Of a stretch of 64,000 nucleotides of DNA, positions 1-8,315 are shown in pieces (within the stretch, counting starts at the first letter, position 1; each line of letters opens with the position of its first letter). Source of the stretch: Sulfuritalea sp. (GTDB lineage: Bacteria > Pseudomonadota > Gammaproteobacteria > Burkholderiales > Rhodocyclaceae); the NCBI GenBank assembly GCA_022842325.1, contig JALHPU010000001.1:80934-144933 (forward strand), written 5' to 3'. The notes under the pieces were generated by a model that worked only from the letters and a program-made list of their open reading frames with translations, had not been told where the DNA came from and did no database searches. The position numbers and the translations under genes are program-made.

Positions 1-248
1 TGTGCAGCGGTGATCCCGATCTGCTGTTCCGGGTTCTCTACCATATCGTCGGCCACCACCAGCCAGCGGCGGAAGGACTCGTATTCGCCCGTTTCGCGAT
101 CGATGTCCACGCGCACATCGGCTTCGTCGTTGGTGCGCTTCTTTGTCGCGGACGCCAACGCCAACTCAAGGGCGCCAAAGACGATGTCCCGCGGAACATT
201 CTTTTCGCGGGCCAGGGCATCGACCAACAGCAGCAATTCACGGCTCAT
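1..248 (-). CDS. nusA: Transcription termination/antitermination factor NusA, N-terminal part (cut by window edge)
   Basis: Only the first 82 or so codons are in the window; the rest lies beyond base 1. The protein starts [16 protein letters not shown] and continues with the acidic N-terminal RNA-polymerase-binding domain ([11 protein letters not shown], then FRRWLVV), as in bacterial NusA. The ATG at 246-248 is preceded by GGAGGA at good spacing. It follows rimP by 19 nt on the same strand, the usual rimP-nusA-infB order. NusA modulates pausing, intrinsic termination and antitermination. The N-terminal sequence and neighbour order agree; the S1/KH domains cannot be checked here. Confidence 0.93.
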   Translation of the reverse strand, partial: MSRELLLLVDALAREKNVPRDIVFGALELALASATKKRTNDEADVRVDIDRETGEYESFRRWLVVADDMVENPEQQIGITAA

Positions 249-267
249 GTGAGTCCTCCAGCATTAA

Positions 268-729
268 TCAGAACTTCGGCACCAGGCGCGCCCGATCGAT
301 ATTCTCGAGCGCGAACTGCTGCAGTGTTTCATCCACTCGCAGGCAGACCATCTCCACTCCGCCCTCCTCCTGCAACCCTTCCAGCACACCGCTGAAGTTG
401 CGCTGGTTGCCCAGCGGCACGCGCAACTTGAGTTGCACTTCCTGTCCGGCGAAGCGGCGATAGTCAGCCGGCTTGACCAGCGGACGATCGAGTCCGGGAG
501 AGGAAACTTCGAGCCGGTCATAATCGACGTTCTCGACCATGAACACGCGACTGAGCTGGTTGCTCACTTCAGCACAATCCTGCACGCTGATGCCGCTCTT
601 GTCCGTCTGCGCCGCCTCCGGCCTGTCGATGAAGACGCGCAACAGCCGAGCCCGCGGACTGGTCTCGAATTCAACCAGTTCATAGCCCAAACCCGTCACA
701 GTCGTCTCAATCAAATCAAGCAGTTGCAT
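268..729 (-). CDS. rimP: Ribosome maturation factor RimP
   Basis: A 153-aa protein of the usual RimP length, needed for 30S subunit maturation. The N-terminal alpha/beta domain (about residues 1-75) carries the conserved GYELVEFE and LLRVFID stretches. The family signature YDRLEVSSPGLDRPL follows at about 69-83, then the C-terminal SH3-like barrel (GVLEGLQEEGG, IDRARLVPKF). The ATG start gives the expected N-terminus MQLLDLIE. It lies directly upstream of nusA and downstream of a terminator at 748-782, so a promoter in the gap to rluB may drive rimP-nusA separately. Confidence 0.96.
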   Translation of the reverse strand: MQLLDLIETTVTGLGYELVEFETSPRARLLRVFIDRPEAAQTDKSGISVQDCAEVSNQLSRVFMVENVDYDRLEVSSPGLDRPLVKPADYRRFAGQEVQLKLRVPLGNQRNFSGVLEGLQEEGGVEMVCLRVDETLQQFALENIDRARLVPKF

Positions 730-747
730 ACAAACTCACAAACACAT

Positions 748-782
748 CGCACAAATAGAAAATGGGCCAAAAAGCCCATCTC
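748..782 (-). terminator. Rho-independent terminator after rluB
   Basis: On the minus strand ATGGGC pairs with GCCCAT (762-767 with 774-779) around a TTTTTG loop, followed by TTTTCTATTT. It lies 45 nt past the rluB stop and just upstream of rimP, so it should end the trpS-scpA-scpB-rluB transcript. The stem is only 6 bp, so termination may be partial. Confidence 0.6.
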
Positions 783-826
783 CCAAGAACGGCACCAACC
801 AAAGCCAAAAGATTATAGCAGAGGCC

Positions 827-1966
827 TCATTTCCTTGCCAAATCAAATCGATCGACGTCATCGCCGGCGTCGAATTCATCGTCATCGCCAACCTGGTCGG
901 GAAACCCGCCGCGCGGGGTGGTCTTCTGGTCCGGCGGCAGCAGTTTCAGCAGCGCCTGGACTTCGCCCGGCTCCAAGTCGCGGCACTGGCCGCGCTTGAG
1001 CCGCGGCGAGAGGTGCACCGGCCCGTAGCGCACGCGCATCAGCCGGCTGACCATCAGGCCGACCGCCTCGAACATGCGCCGCACTTCGCGATTGCGCCCT
1101 TCGTTCAGAATCACCCGATACCAGCGATTGGTTCCCTCGCCGCCGGCCTCGGCTATCAGGCTGAAACTGGCCAGGCCGTCTTCGAGGTGTACGCCCTGGC
1201 GCAAGCGTTCCAGCATTTCCGGCGTCGCCTCACCCAGCACGCGCACGGCGTATTCGCGTTCGATTTCGTAACGCGGATGCATCATGCGGTTGGCCAGACT
1301 GCCGTCGTTGGTGAATAACAGCAGGCCGCAGGAATTGAAATCCAGGCGGCCGATGGAAATCCAGCGCCCGCTCTTGAGCCGCGGCAGTTTGGCGAACACG
1401 CTGGGACGGCCATCGGGATCGTCGCGGGAAACAATCTCGCCTTCGGGCTTGTGATAGACCAGCACGCGCGGCAGGCGCAGCTGGAACTTGAGCTGCACCA
1501 GCTTGCCATTGACCCGAATCCTGTCCTCCGGTCCGACGCGCTGTCCGGTGTGCGCGGGCTCGCCATTCACGCTGACGCGTCCGGCGGCGATCCATTCTTC
1601 GAGTTCGCGCCGCGAGCCGAAGCCTGCATCGGCCAGCGCCTTTTGCAGCTTGGGCGGATCGATGACGGCGGGTTCGTGGCGGCGCTTGCCCTGACTCGGC
1701 GCCACCGGACCGCCCGCGGAGCGGCGCGCATCGGCCTTGGGCCGCACCGGCCCTTGCGGCGGCCGGAACGGACTAGCCTTGCGCGGGGCCTTGTGCGGCG
1801 GCGGGGTCCGCTTCCCCTTCGGCGAGGAGGAGTTGTCCGTCGGCGGGTTCGCCGGGCTCGGCGGGCTGCTGCGCCGACGGCTCGCCGGATCCTGCGTCTC
1901 CGGCGGTGGAAGCTGCGATGCCCGGCGCCTGCTGCGGGGGGGCTTCGGCGAGTGCGGATTGTCCAA
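827..1966 (-). CDS. rluB: 23S rRNA pseudouridine(2605) synthase RluB-type
   Basis: A 379-aa RsuA/RluB-family pseudouridine synthase. Residues 1-103 are a proline/arginine/serine-rich low-complexity tail. An S4 RNA-binding domain follows ([20 protein letters not shown], about 106-165). The catalytic domain has the [12 protein letters not shown] motif with its Asp near residue 205, plus [14 protein letters not shown] near 290. The acidic tail [10 protein letters not shown] ends the protein. There is no other ATG before the S4 domain, so the first ATG is taken, although it lies deep inside scpB and creates a 194-nt out-of-frame overlap. A downstream GTG or TTG start cannot be excluded. The product modifies helix 89-region uridine in 23S rRNA. 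Confidence 0.9.
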   Translation of the reverse strand: MDNPHSPKPPRSRRRASQLPPPETQDPASRRRSSPPSPANPPTDNSSSPKGKRTPPPHKAPRKASPFRPPQGPVRPKADARRSAGGPVAPSQGKRRHEPAVIDPPKLQKALADAGFGSRRELEEWIAAGRVSVNGEPAHTGQRVGPEDRIRVNGKLVQLKFQLRLPRVLVYHKPEGEIVSRDDPDGRPSVFAKLPRLKSGRWISIGRLDFNSCGLLLFTNDGSLANRMMHPRYEIEREYAVRVLGEATPEMLERLRQGVHLEDGLASFSLIAEAGGEGTNRWYRVILNEGRNREVRRMFEAVGLMVSRLMRVRYGPVHLSPRLKRGQCRDLEPGEVQALLKLLPPDQKTTPRGGFPDQVGDDDEFDAGDDVDRFDLARK

Positions 1967-2504
1967 GGTCGATCACCCTTTCAATTTCAGTCAATGGCGG
2001 CAGTTCGGTGAGACTGCGCAAGCCGAGGTCATCGAGGAACTTTCGTGTGGTCGCATACAGTGCCGGCCGGCCCGGTGCATCGCGGTGGCCCACGGCATCG
2101 ATCCAGCCACGCCCTTCCAGCGTCTTCAGGATATTGGGCGACACCGCCACACCCCGAATGTCTTCTATGTCGCCGCGGGTTACCGGCTGGCGATAGGCGA
2201 TGATCGCCAGCGTTTCCATGACCGCCCGCGAATACTTCGGCGGCTTGTCGTTCTTCAGCCGGTCGATGTAGGACTGGTATTCCGGACGGGTCTGGAAACG
2301 CCAGCCCGAGGCCAGCTGTACCAGCTCGGCGCCCCGGTTCGACCAGTCGCGGCGCAGATCATCAAGCAGTGTACGCCAGGTATCGTCATCGAACTCCTGG
2401 TCGAACAGCTTTTTCAGCTCGGACAGTGGCAAGGGCTCGCTGGCAACCAGCAGCGCCGTTTCCAGTACACGCTTGTAGTCTTCGGGTTTATACAGCGGCA
2501 GCAT
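1773..2504 (-). CDS. scpB: Segregation and condensation protein B (ScpB)
   Basis: A 243-aa kleisin-associated winged-helix protein that joins ScpA and SMC in chromosome segregation. The tandem winged-helix core spans about residues 10-170, with typical ScpB sequences: [39 protein letters not shown], and a KTLEGRGWI stretch followed by the [10 protein letters not shown] turn. Residues 185-243 are an Ala/Pro/Glu-rich tail, which is the part overlapping rluB in another frame. It starts 17 nt inside the scpA 3' end, so translation is probably coupled. Confidence 0.94.
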   Translation of the reverse strand: MLPLYKPEDYKRVLETALLVASEPLPLSELKKLFDQEFDDDTWRTLLDDLRRDWSNRGAELVQLASGWRFQTRPEYQSYIDRLKNDKPPKYSRAVMETLAIIAYRQPVTRGDIEDIRGVAVSPNILKTLEGRGWIDAVGHRDAPGRPALYATTRKFLDDLGLRSLTELPPLTEIERVIDLGQSALAEAPPQQAPGIAASTAGDAGSGEPSAQQPAEPGEPADGQLLLAEGEADPAAAQGPAQG

Positions 2505-3378
2505 CGGGCAGCTTCACGTAAATGGGCGCCATGGCCTCGTTCTGGGTAATCTCGATCAGGGATTCGCGGGCCAGCTCCAGCATGGCCAGAAAGCTCACCA
2601 CCAGCCCCTGTGCACCGAGCGTCAGGTCGAACAACTGGTCGAACACCACATAACCGCGGCCCTGCAGACGCCGCAGGATGATGCTCATGTGTTCGCGTAC
2701 GGACAGTTCCTCGCGATGGATCTTGTGGTGCTGATGGATTCGCGCCTGTTTCATCAGCGACAGCCACGCCACCTGCAGGTCGTGCAGACTGACTTCGGGC
2801 TGACGTTCGACGACCTTGTCGGCGATCCATACGGTGATCCATTCGTAATCGCGCCCGACCTGCGGCATTTCGTCGAGCTTTGCCGCCGAGGCCTTCATGC
2901 GTTCGTACTCGATCAGGCGGCGCACCAGTTCGGCACGCGGATCTTCGGGCTCGCCGTTTTCCGCCTTGGGCGGGCGCGGCAGCAACATGCGCGACTTGAT
3001 CTCGATCAGCATGGCCGCCATCAGCAGGTATTCGGCGGCCAGTTCCAGGTTGCCCTTGCGCATCGCCTCGACGTAAACCAGGTACTGCGCCGTGAGCGGC
3101 GCCATCGGAATGTCGAGCACGCTGATGTTGGCGCGGCGGATCAGGTACAGCAGCAGGTCAAGCGGACCTTCGAAGGAATCGAGAATGATTTCCAGCGCAT
3201 CCGGCGGGATGTACAGGTCGCGCGGCATCTCGGCCATCACTTCGCCATAGACTTTGGGAAAGTGATGCTCGAGCGTCTCGCCCGGCGCAAGAGTCGGCGC
3301 TGGCGCTACGGCGAAGTGGACAGCCATCTGGGCGACGGCAGGCGCGCCCGGCTGATCCGGATTGGCGTTTTCGATCAC
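2488..3378 (-). CDS. scpA: Segregation and condensation protein A (ScpA)
   Basis: The kleisin subunit that bridges SMC heads in the condensin-like complex. Typical ScpA sequence is seen: [44 protein letters not shown], and a C-terminal winged-helix region ending [12 protein letters not shown]. The start is uncertain. The GTG at 3376-3378 overlaps the trpS stop as GTGA and gives 296 aa. The in-frame ATG at 3327 gives 279 aa but has no clear Shine-Dalgarno. The GTG was chosen because of the stop/start overlap. The reading frame stays open further upstream into trpS, but that part reads as non-protein sequence. Confidence 0.92.
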   Translation of the reverse strand: MIENANPDQPGAPAVAQMAVHFAVAPAPTLAPGETLEHHFPKVYGEVMAEMPRDLYIPPDALEIILDSFEGPLDLLLYLIRRANISVLDIPMAPLTAQYLVYVEAMRKGNLELAAEYLLMAAMLIEIKSRMLLPRPPKAENGEPEDPRAELVRRLIEYERMKASAAKLDEMPQVGRDYEWITVWIADKVVERQPEVSLHDLQVAWLSLMKQARIHQHHKIHREELSVREHMSIILRRLQGRGYVVFDQLFDLTLGAQGLVVSFLAMLELARESLIEITQNEAMAPIYVKLPDAAAV

Positions 3379-4577
3379 GTGTAGTCGAGTCCGATCGCTT
3401 CGCGCACGTCGCGCATGGTGTCCTGGGCCAGCTTGCGCGCCCGTTCGCAGCCGTCGGCGATGATGTTCTTGACCAGTTGCGGATCTTCCTCGTACATCCT
3501 GGCCCGCTCGCGCATCGGCTCCTGCTCGCGCAACACGCCGTCGATCACCGGCTGCTTGCACTCGATGCAACCGATGCCCGCCGAGCGGCAGCCGGTCTGG
3601 ACCCAGCTGCGGACGTCTTCGCCGGAGTAGATCAGGTGGAACTGCCACACCGGGCACTTGTCGGGATCGCCGGGATCGGTGCGCCGCACGCGCGCCGGAT
3701 CGGTCTGCATGGTGCGGATCTTCTTGCCGACCGTCTCGGTGTCTTCGCGCAGCATGATGGTGTTGCCGTACGACTTGGACATCTTCTGGCCGTCCAGTCC
3801 GGGCATGCGCGAGGCATGGGTCAGCAGGGCGTCGGGTTCGACCAGGATCATCTTGCGTGTGCCTTCGAGCCAGCCGAACAGCCGCTCGCGATCGCCGAGG
3901 GAAAGGCTTTGTGCCTCGTTCAGCAGTTCGTGGGCCTGCTCCAGCGCCTCGCCCTCACCCCGTTCCTGGTAGCGCGTGCGCAACTCGTCATAGAGCTTGG
4001 CGCGCTTGCTGCCGAGCTTCTTCACGGCCTCGCGCGCCTTGTCCTCGAAGTCGGGTTCGCGGCCATACAGGTGGTTGAAGCGGCGCGCGATCTCGCGCGT
4101 GAATTCGACGTGGGGCACCTGGTCGTCGCCCACCGGCACGCGATTGGCGCGATAGATCAGGATATCGGCGGCCTGCAGCAATGGATAGCCGAGAAAGCCA
4201 TAAGTGGTCAGATCCTTGTGCGACAGCTTCTCCTGCTGATCCTTGTAGGTCGGCACGCGTTCCAGCCAGCCCAACGGCGTCATCATCGACAGCAGCAGGT
4301 GCAGTTCGGCATGCTCGGGCACCTTGGACTGGATGAAGATGGTCGCCTGCGAGGGATCGACGCCGGCCGCCAGCCAGTCGATGACCATGTCGGTGGCGTT
4401 GTCCACGATGGTGCCGGGCTCGTCGTAGGCGGTGGTCAGCGCATGCCAGTCGGCGACGAAGAACAGGCAGGGATACTCGTGCTGGAGCTTGATCCAGTTG
4501 GCCAGCACGCCATGGTAGTGCCCGAGGTGGAGGCGCCCGGTGGGGCGCATGCCGGAAAGAACTTTTTCTGCGTACAT
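3375..4577 (-). CDS. trpS: Tryptophan--tRNA ligase, long betaproteobacterial form
   Basis: A 400-aa class I aminoacyl-tRNA synthetase charging tRNA-Trp. The HIGH-type motif is LHLGHYHG at about 16-23 after GMRPTGR, and the KMSKS loop (DGQKMSKSYGN) is near residue 264. Most bacterial TrpRS are about 330-350 aa. The extra length is a charged helical insertion at about 175-245 (KKLGSKRAKLYDELRTRYQE onward) between the Rossmann core and the KMSKS loop, a feature of many betaproteobacteria. The gene starts 1 nt after the M50 protease stop and overlaps scpA. Confidence 0.96.
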   Translation of the reverse strand: MYAEKVLSGMRPTGRLHLGHYHGVLANWIKLQHEYPCLFFVADWHALTTAYDEPGTIVDNATDMVIDWLAAGVDPSQATIFIQSKVPEHAELHLLLSMMTPLGWLERVPTYKDQQEKLSHKDLTTYGFLGYPLLQAADILIYRANRVPVGDDQVPHVEFTREIARRFNHLYGREPDFEDKAREAVKKLGSKRAKLYDELRTRYQERGEGEALEQAHELLNEAQSLSLGDRERLFGWLEGTRKMILVEPDALLTHASRMPGLDGQKMSKSYGNTIMLREDTETVGKKIRTMQTDPARVRRTDPGDPDKCPVWQFHLIYSGEDVRSWVQTGCRSAGIGCIECKQPVIDGVLREQEPMRERARMYEEDPQLVKNIIADGCERARKLAQDTMRDVREAIGLDYT

Positions 4578-4578
4578 G

Positions 4579-5223
4579 TCAAAAACCGAAAAGGGTTCGA
4601 ATCAGGGTGTTGAACACCCGCAACAGGGGCCGCAGGATCGTATCCAGCACACCCAGGAACAGCAGCGCCAGCAGGATCGGGAAACCCCAGGGTTCCAGCT
4701 TCGCGAATTTCCAGGCGGCGCGCGACGGCAGGAGGCTAACCGCGATGCGCCCGCCGTCCAGCGGAGGCAGCGGCAACAAATTCAGCACCATCAACACGCC
4801 ATTGATGCTGATGCCGATCCGCGCCATTTCCTTGAGTGCCTCCGCATACATCATGTCCGGACTGCCGACCACCAGTTTCAGGACCAGTGCCCAGCCCAGC
4901 GCCATCGCCAGGTTCGCCCCCGGCCCGGCGGCCGCGACCCAGAGCATGTCCTGCTTGGGACGCCGCAGGTTGCCGAAGTTAACCGGCACCGGCTTGGCCC
5001 AGCCGAACAACAGGCCGCCCGACGAAACCAGCAGGATCAGCGCCGGAACCAGCAGGGTTCCCACCAGATCGACATGCCGCAGCGGGTTCAGGCTGATGCG
5101 TCCCATCTGCCAGGCCGTCGGATCGCCGAAATGCCTTGCCGCATAGCCGTGCGCCGCCTCGTGCAGCGTGATGGCAAAGATGATCGGCAGGGCGGAAATC
5201 GCCAGCGTCTGGATGAAATTCAT
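4579..5223 (-). CDS. Site-2 protease family (peptidase M50) membrane protein
   Basis: A 214-aa polytopic membrane protein of the M50 zinc-metalloprotease family. The zinc motif HEAAH is at residues 21-25 in the first membrane segment. The third-ligand motif LLPLPPLDGG is near 148-157, and there are about five hydrophobic segments. It has no PDZ domain, so it is the compact form found next to trpS/scpA in many betaproteobacteria rather than RseP. Its substrate is unknown. It ends 1 nt before the trpS start, so the two are co-transcribed. Confidence 0.88.
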   Translation of the reverse strand: MNFIQTLAISALPIIFAITLHEAAHGYAARHFGDPTAWQMGRISLNPLRHVDLVGTLLVPALILLVSSGGLLFGWAKPVPVNFGNLRRPKQDMLWVAAAGPGANLAMALGWALVLKLVVGSPDMMYAEALKEMARIGISINGVLMVLNLLPLPPLDGGRIAVSLLPSRAAWKFAKLEPWGFPILLALLFLGVLDTILRPLLRVFNTLIRTLFGF

Positions 5224-5272
5224 GGGAAGGGCCGATTTTAACGTGAAACACCCGGATGGGTCGCTCGTGATA

Positions 5273-5396
5273 TCGAGCCCAGCGAGCTAATTAGTAGCCT
5301 CCCCCGCGAGGGGGAGGATGGGAGGGGGCGGGCCTTGAAAAGGGCTAACGCGACTTTCATGCGCCGAGGGTGGCTGACTACAGGTATGAGCGTTAG
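5273..5396 (-). repeat. Dispersed intergenic repeat A, copy 1
   Basis: This 124-bp block fills most of the gap between the YciO-like gene and the M50 gene. Its outer parts match a second copy at 48142-48275 in the same orientation. Shared parts are TCGAGC-CAGCGAGC at one end, a GC-rich hairpin made of CCTCCCCC and GGGGGAGG (5298-5315), the following GATGGGAGGGG-CGGG tract, and ATGAGCGTTAG at the other end. The centre (about 5334-5385) differs. Both copies begin at or within 10 nt of a minus-strand stop codon, so they may serve as transcript 3' ends. Confidence 0.7.
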
Positions 5397-5405
5397 CAGA
5401 CGGCG

Positions 5406-6032
5406 TCATCCGAGCCCGAAGGGCGCCAGGGGTCCCTGGCCGGCCCGCACCAGTTCCGGCTGGGCACTGGTCAGGTTGATCACCGTGGTCATCGCCGTGC
5501 CGCATTGACCGGCATCGATCACCAGATCGAGCAACTTTTCCAGGTGCTCGCGGATCTGGTCGGCATCCGCCAGCGGCGCCTCGAAACCCGGCAGGATCAG
5601 GGTCGAGGTCAGCAGCGGTTCATCCAGTTCTTCCAGCAGCGCCAGCGCCAGGGGATGATTCGGCACGCGCAGCCCGATGGTCTTGCGCTTGGGATGCAGC
5701 AGGCGGCGCGGCAGTTCCTTGGTGCCCTCGAGGATGAAGGTATAGCTGCCGGGCGTGGTGGCCTTGAGCAGGCGATACTGGCTGTTGTCCACGCGGGCGT
5801 AGGTGGCGATCTCGGAAAGATCGCGCACCATCAGGGTAAAGTGATGGCGCTCATCGACGCCGCGAATCCGCCGGATCCGATCCAGCAGCGGGGCATAACC
5901 GGCCACGCCGGCCAGCGAGTAGGCCGCGTCGGTGGGCAGCGCGATGAGTCCGCCGCTCTTGGCGATCTCCGCGGCCTGCTTGATCAGGCGCGGCTGCGGA
6001 TGCTCGGGATGAATGTGGAATAGCTGGGCCAT
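5406..6032 (-). CDS. YciO-like L-threonylcarbamoyladenylate synthase family protein
   Basis: A 208-aa YrdC/Sua5-superfamily protein of the YciO branch. The core motif GGLIALPTDAAYSLAG (about 27-42) and the KRKTIGLRVPNHPLA segment (about 115-129) are conserved. The family makes threonylcarbamoyl-AMP for t6A37 modification of ANN-decoding tRNAs; YciO members are less active than TsaC in known cases, so the physiological role is less certain. It sits between the PHP phosphatase and the M50 protease, a neighbour set common in betaproteobacteria. Repeat A follows its stop. Confidence 0.88.
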   Translation of the reverse strand: MAQLFHIHPEHPQPRLIKQAAEIAKSGGLIALPTDAAYSLAGVAGYAPLLDRIRRIRGVDERHHFTLMVRDLSEIATYARVDNSQYRLLKATTPGSYTFILEGTKELPRRLLHPKRKTIGLRVPNHPLALALLEELDEPLLTSTLILPGFEAPLADADQIREHLEKLLDLVIDAGQCGTAMTTVINLTSAQPELVRAGQGPLAPFGLG

Positions 6033-6116
6033 GCCGGGAACCGAAGGCGGAAGACGAAGCGCGGAATTCTAACGGCCCTTTGCGCCGCCGGCATGAATGT
6101 CTTCAGGTCGCAGCCA

Positions 6117-6956
6117 TCAGAGCTGTGTCCACACCGGCGTCAGATCGGCAGGCAGATCGGGCATCTTGCCCAGGTCGATCCAGCTTTCGCCAGGACCGTG
6201 GAAGTCGGAGGCGCGCGATGCGAGGAAGCCAAATTCGCGGGCGATGCGGGCAAATTCGCGCACTTCTTCGTCCTTGTGCGCTCCCGACAGCACTTCAATG
6301 CCGCGCCCGCCGAGCTCCTTGAAGGCGCCGAACAATTCGTGCCGCTCGGTGCGCGACAGCCTATAGCGGCCGGGATGGGCGATCACGCCGATGCCGCCGG
6401 CGCCGATGATCCACCGCAAGGCTTCCTCCAGCGAGGCCCAGCAATGCTCGACATAGCCTGGCTTGCCCTTGGCCAGCCAGTAATCGAATACCGACTTGAC
6501 GTCCTTCGCGTGGCCCTGCTCGACGATGTAGCGCGCGAAATGCGAACGGCTGACCATCGCCGGATTGCCGGCGTGGCGCAAGGCGCCCTCGTAGGCGCCA
6601 TGGATGCCCGCCTTGTCGAGTTCCGCCGCCATGCGTCCGGCACGCGCGTCGCGGCCGCTGCGCACCTGCTGCAATCCCTCCGCCAGCGCCGGATTCGCCG
6701 GATCGATGGCGAGGCCGACGATATGCACCGTCTGGTCGTCGCCCCAGGAAATCGATATTTCCACGCCATCGACAAAACGCAGCGAGAGTTCGTCGGCCGC
6801 CGCGCGCGCTTCGGCCAGTCCGCCCAGCTCGTCGTGATCGGTCAGGGCCAGCAGTTCGACGCCATTGCCGTGGGCACGCCGCACCAAGTCGCCCGGTGCG
6901 AGCAGGCCGTCGGATACGGTCGAATGGCAATGGAGGTCGGCGTTGAGCGGTTTCAT
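6117..6956 (-). CDS. PHP-domain 3',5'-nucleoside bisphosphate phosphatase (YciV/Rnm type)
   Basis: A 279-aa polymerase-and-histidinol-phosphatase domain protein. Metal-ligand motifs are seen in order: DLHCHSTVSDG (6-16), LTDHDELGG (about 38-46), the EISISW region, a VIAHPGRY motif (about 193-200) and a C-terminal SDFHGPG (about 253-259). This is the TrpH/YciV arrangement. E. coli homologues dephosphorylate pAp-type 3',5'-bisphosphates and trim 5' ends of short RNA. It overlaps the preceding alpha/beta hydrolase by 4 nt (ATGA), so it may be co-translated with the catabolic operon upstream. Confidence 0.9.
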   Translation of the reverse strand: MKPLNADLHCHSTVSDGLLAPGDLVRRAHGNGVELLALTDHDELGGLAEARAAADELSLRFVDGVEISISWGDDQTVHIVGLAIDPANPALAEGLQQVRSGRDARAGRMAAELDKAGIHGAYEGALRHAGNPAMVSRSHFARYIVEQGHAKDVKSVFDYWLAKGKPGYVEHCWASLEEALRWIIGAGGIGVIAHPGRYRLSRTERHELFGAFKELGGRGIEVLSGAHKDEEVREFARIAREFGFLASRASDFHGPGESWIDLGKMPDLPADLTPVWTQL

Positions 6957-7822
6957 GCGATGAAGAATTCCTCGATCAATTGGGCCACCTGCTGCGGCTG
7001 GTCGTGATGCAGATTGTGCCCGCAGTCCTGCAGCATCACCTCGCGCACTTCGCGAAAGCAGGCGATCCGGCTACGGTACTCCTCCGAATCGATGGCGAAC
7101 AGCTGCTTGAAGATGGCGGAGTCGGCTGCCGTGACCCACAGCACCGGCGCCGTCACCTGGCGCCAGATCGCCTTCGCCTCCTCGACGCGGTAGATCGTCG
7201 GATTGACCCAGCGATGGAAGGGATCCGCGGCCAGATGTATCCCGCCGGCGCCGTCGTCTTCGCCCATCTGCTGAGCAAGAAAGCCGGCCTTTTCGTCCGA
7301 CAGGCGCGGGTTTTCCTTCTGCAGCCGCGCGGCGAACGCAGACCGATCGGGGTAGGAACGGAAACTCGGCGTATCGCGCAGCTGGTCCAGCCAGTTGGCG
7401 TAGCGTTCGGGGGCCTCGTCCGGCGCGTAGCGGCGCAGTCCCAGCCCCTCAAGATTGATCAGCTGCGCCACCCGTGCCGGGCGAATCCCCGCGTAGAGGC
7501 AGGCCGCATTGCCGCCCAGGCTGTGCCCGACCAGTCGCACCGGCGCCTGCGGCGAATAGTGCAAGAGCAAGGCATCGAGATCAGCCATGTAGTCGGGGAA
7601 CCAATAAACGTCATTGTTCCATTCGGACAGGCCAAAGCCGCGCCAGTCGGGCGCGACGATGCGCCAGTCCCTGGCCAGGGCATCGACCACGAATTGCCAG
7701 GAGGCCGACACATCGCACCAGCCGTGCAGCAGCACCAGCATGGGTGCCGTCTCGGGGCCCCAGAGGCGCACATGCAGGCGGCGGCCGCGAATATCGAGGA
7801 ATTGCGATTCGGAGACTTTCAT
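6953..7822 (-). CDS. Alpha/beta-fold hydrolase
   Basis: A 289-aa serine hydrolase. The oxyanion-hole motif is LLHGWCD (about 33-39), the nucleophile elbow GHSLGGN has Ser near residue 101, and the C-terminal histidine lies in DCGHNLHHDQP (about 266-276). There is no signal peptide, so it is cytoplasmic. The substrate is unknown. It lies 41 nt downstream of ridA and could be the last step of the aryl-CoA operon or an unrelated esterase. It overlaps the PHP gene by 4 nt. Confidence 0.85.
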   Translation of the reverse strand: MKVSESQFLDIRGRRLHVRLWGPETAPMLVLLHGWCDVSASWQFVVDALARDWRIVAPDWRGFGLSEWNNDVYWFPDYMADLDALLLHYSPQAPVRLVGHSLGGNAACLYAGIRPARVAQLINLEGLGLRRYAPDEAPERYANWLDQLRDTPSFRSYPDRSAFAARLQKENPRLSDEKAGFLAQQMGEDDGAGGIHLAADPFHRWVNPTIYRVEEAKAIWRQVTAPVLWVTAADSAIFKQLFAIDSEEYRSRIACFREVREVMLQDCGHNLHHDQPQQVAQLIEEFFIA

Positions 7823-7863
7823 GCGGGCATTTTAATTCAGCGCGACCGCGCCCAATGCCGCAT

Positions 7864-8289
7864 TCAATCGGGAATGACGGCCGTCGCCTCGATCTCGACC
7901 CGGGCCGCGTCTTCCATCAGGCCGGCGACCTGCACTGCGGTCATGGCCGGGAAATTGCGGCCGATCACCTCGCGGTAGGCGCGGCCGAGCGCCGGGTACG
8001 ACGCCAGGTATTCGCGCTTGTCGATCACATACCAGGTCATGCGGATGATGTGCTCGGGCTTGCCGCCGGCCTCGGCCAGCACCGCGACGATGTTCTGCAG
8101 CGCCTGTTTGGCCTGCTCGGCAAAATCGCTGCTGTGAAAGCGGCACTGGCTGTCCCAGCCGATCTGGCCGCCGACCACCACGGTGCGGCCGCGCGCGGCG
8201 ATTCCGTTCGAATAACCCTTGGGGGCAGCCCAGCCGGCGGGCTGCAGTATCTGGAGTCCCGATTCGGGTATGACTTCCTGCTGGCTCAT
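7864..8289 (-). CDS. RidA family enamine/imine deaminase
   Basis: A YjgF/YER057c/UK114 (RidA) protein of about 141 aa. The start is set by AAGGAG at about 8302-8307: the ATG at 8289 (MSQQEV) and a GTG two codons upstream are both well placed. An earlier in-frame ATG at 8319 overlaps the acyl-CoA dehydrogenase stop but has no clear ribosome site. Conserved features are VVVGGQIGWD, ALQNIVAVLAEAGG and the C-terminal RVEIEATAVIPD. RidA proteins hydrolyse reactive enamines/imines to ketones. Its place after the fused monooxygenase, SDR, crotonase and dehydrogenase genes suggests it acts on an amino-ene intermediate of that pathway; that role is inferred. Confidence 0.87.
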   Translation of the reverse strand: MSQQEVIPESGLQILQPAGWAAPKGYSNGIAARGRTVVVGGQIGWDSQCRFHSSDFAEQAKQALQNIVAVLAEAGGKPEHIIRMTWYVIDKREYLASYPALGRAYREVIGRNFPAMTAVQVAGLMEDAARVEIEATAVIPD

Positions 8290-8315
8290 CTTCACTATGG
8301 TCTCCTTGGGGCGTT

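Noticed and set aside
2488..3657. Longer ScpA starting inside trpS
   Set aside because: The residues before 3378 read as frame-shifted trpS (Arg/Gly/Pro-rich) and are unlike any ScpA N-terminus.
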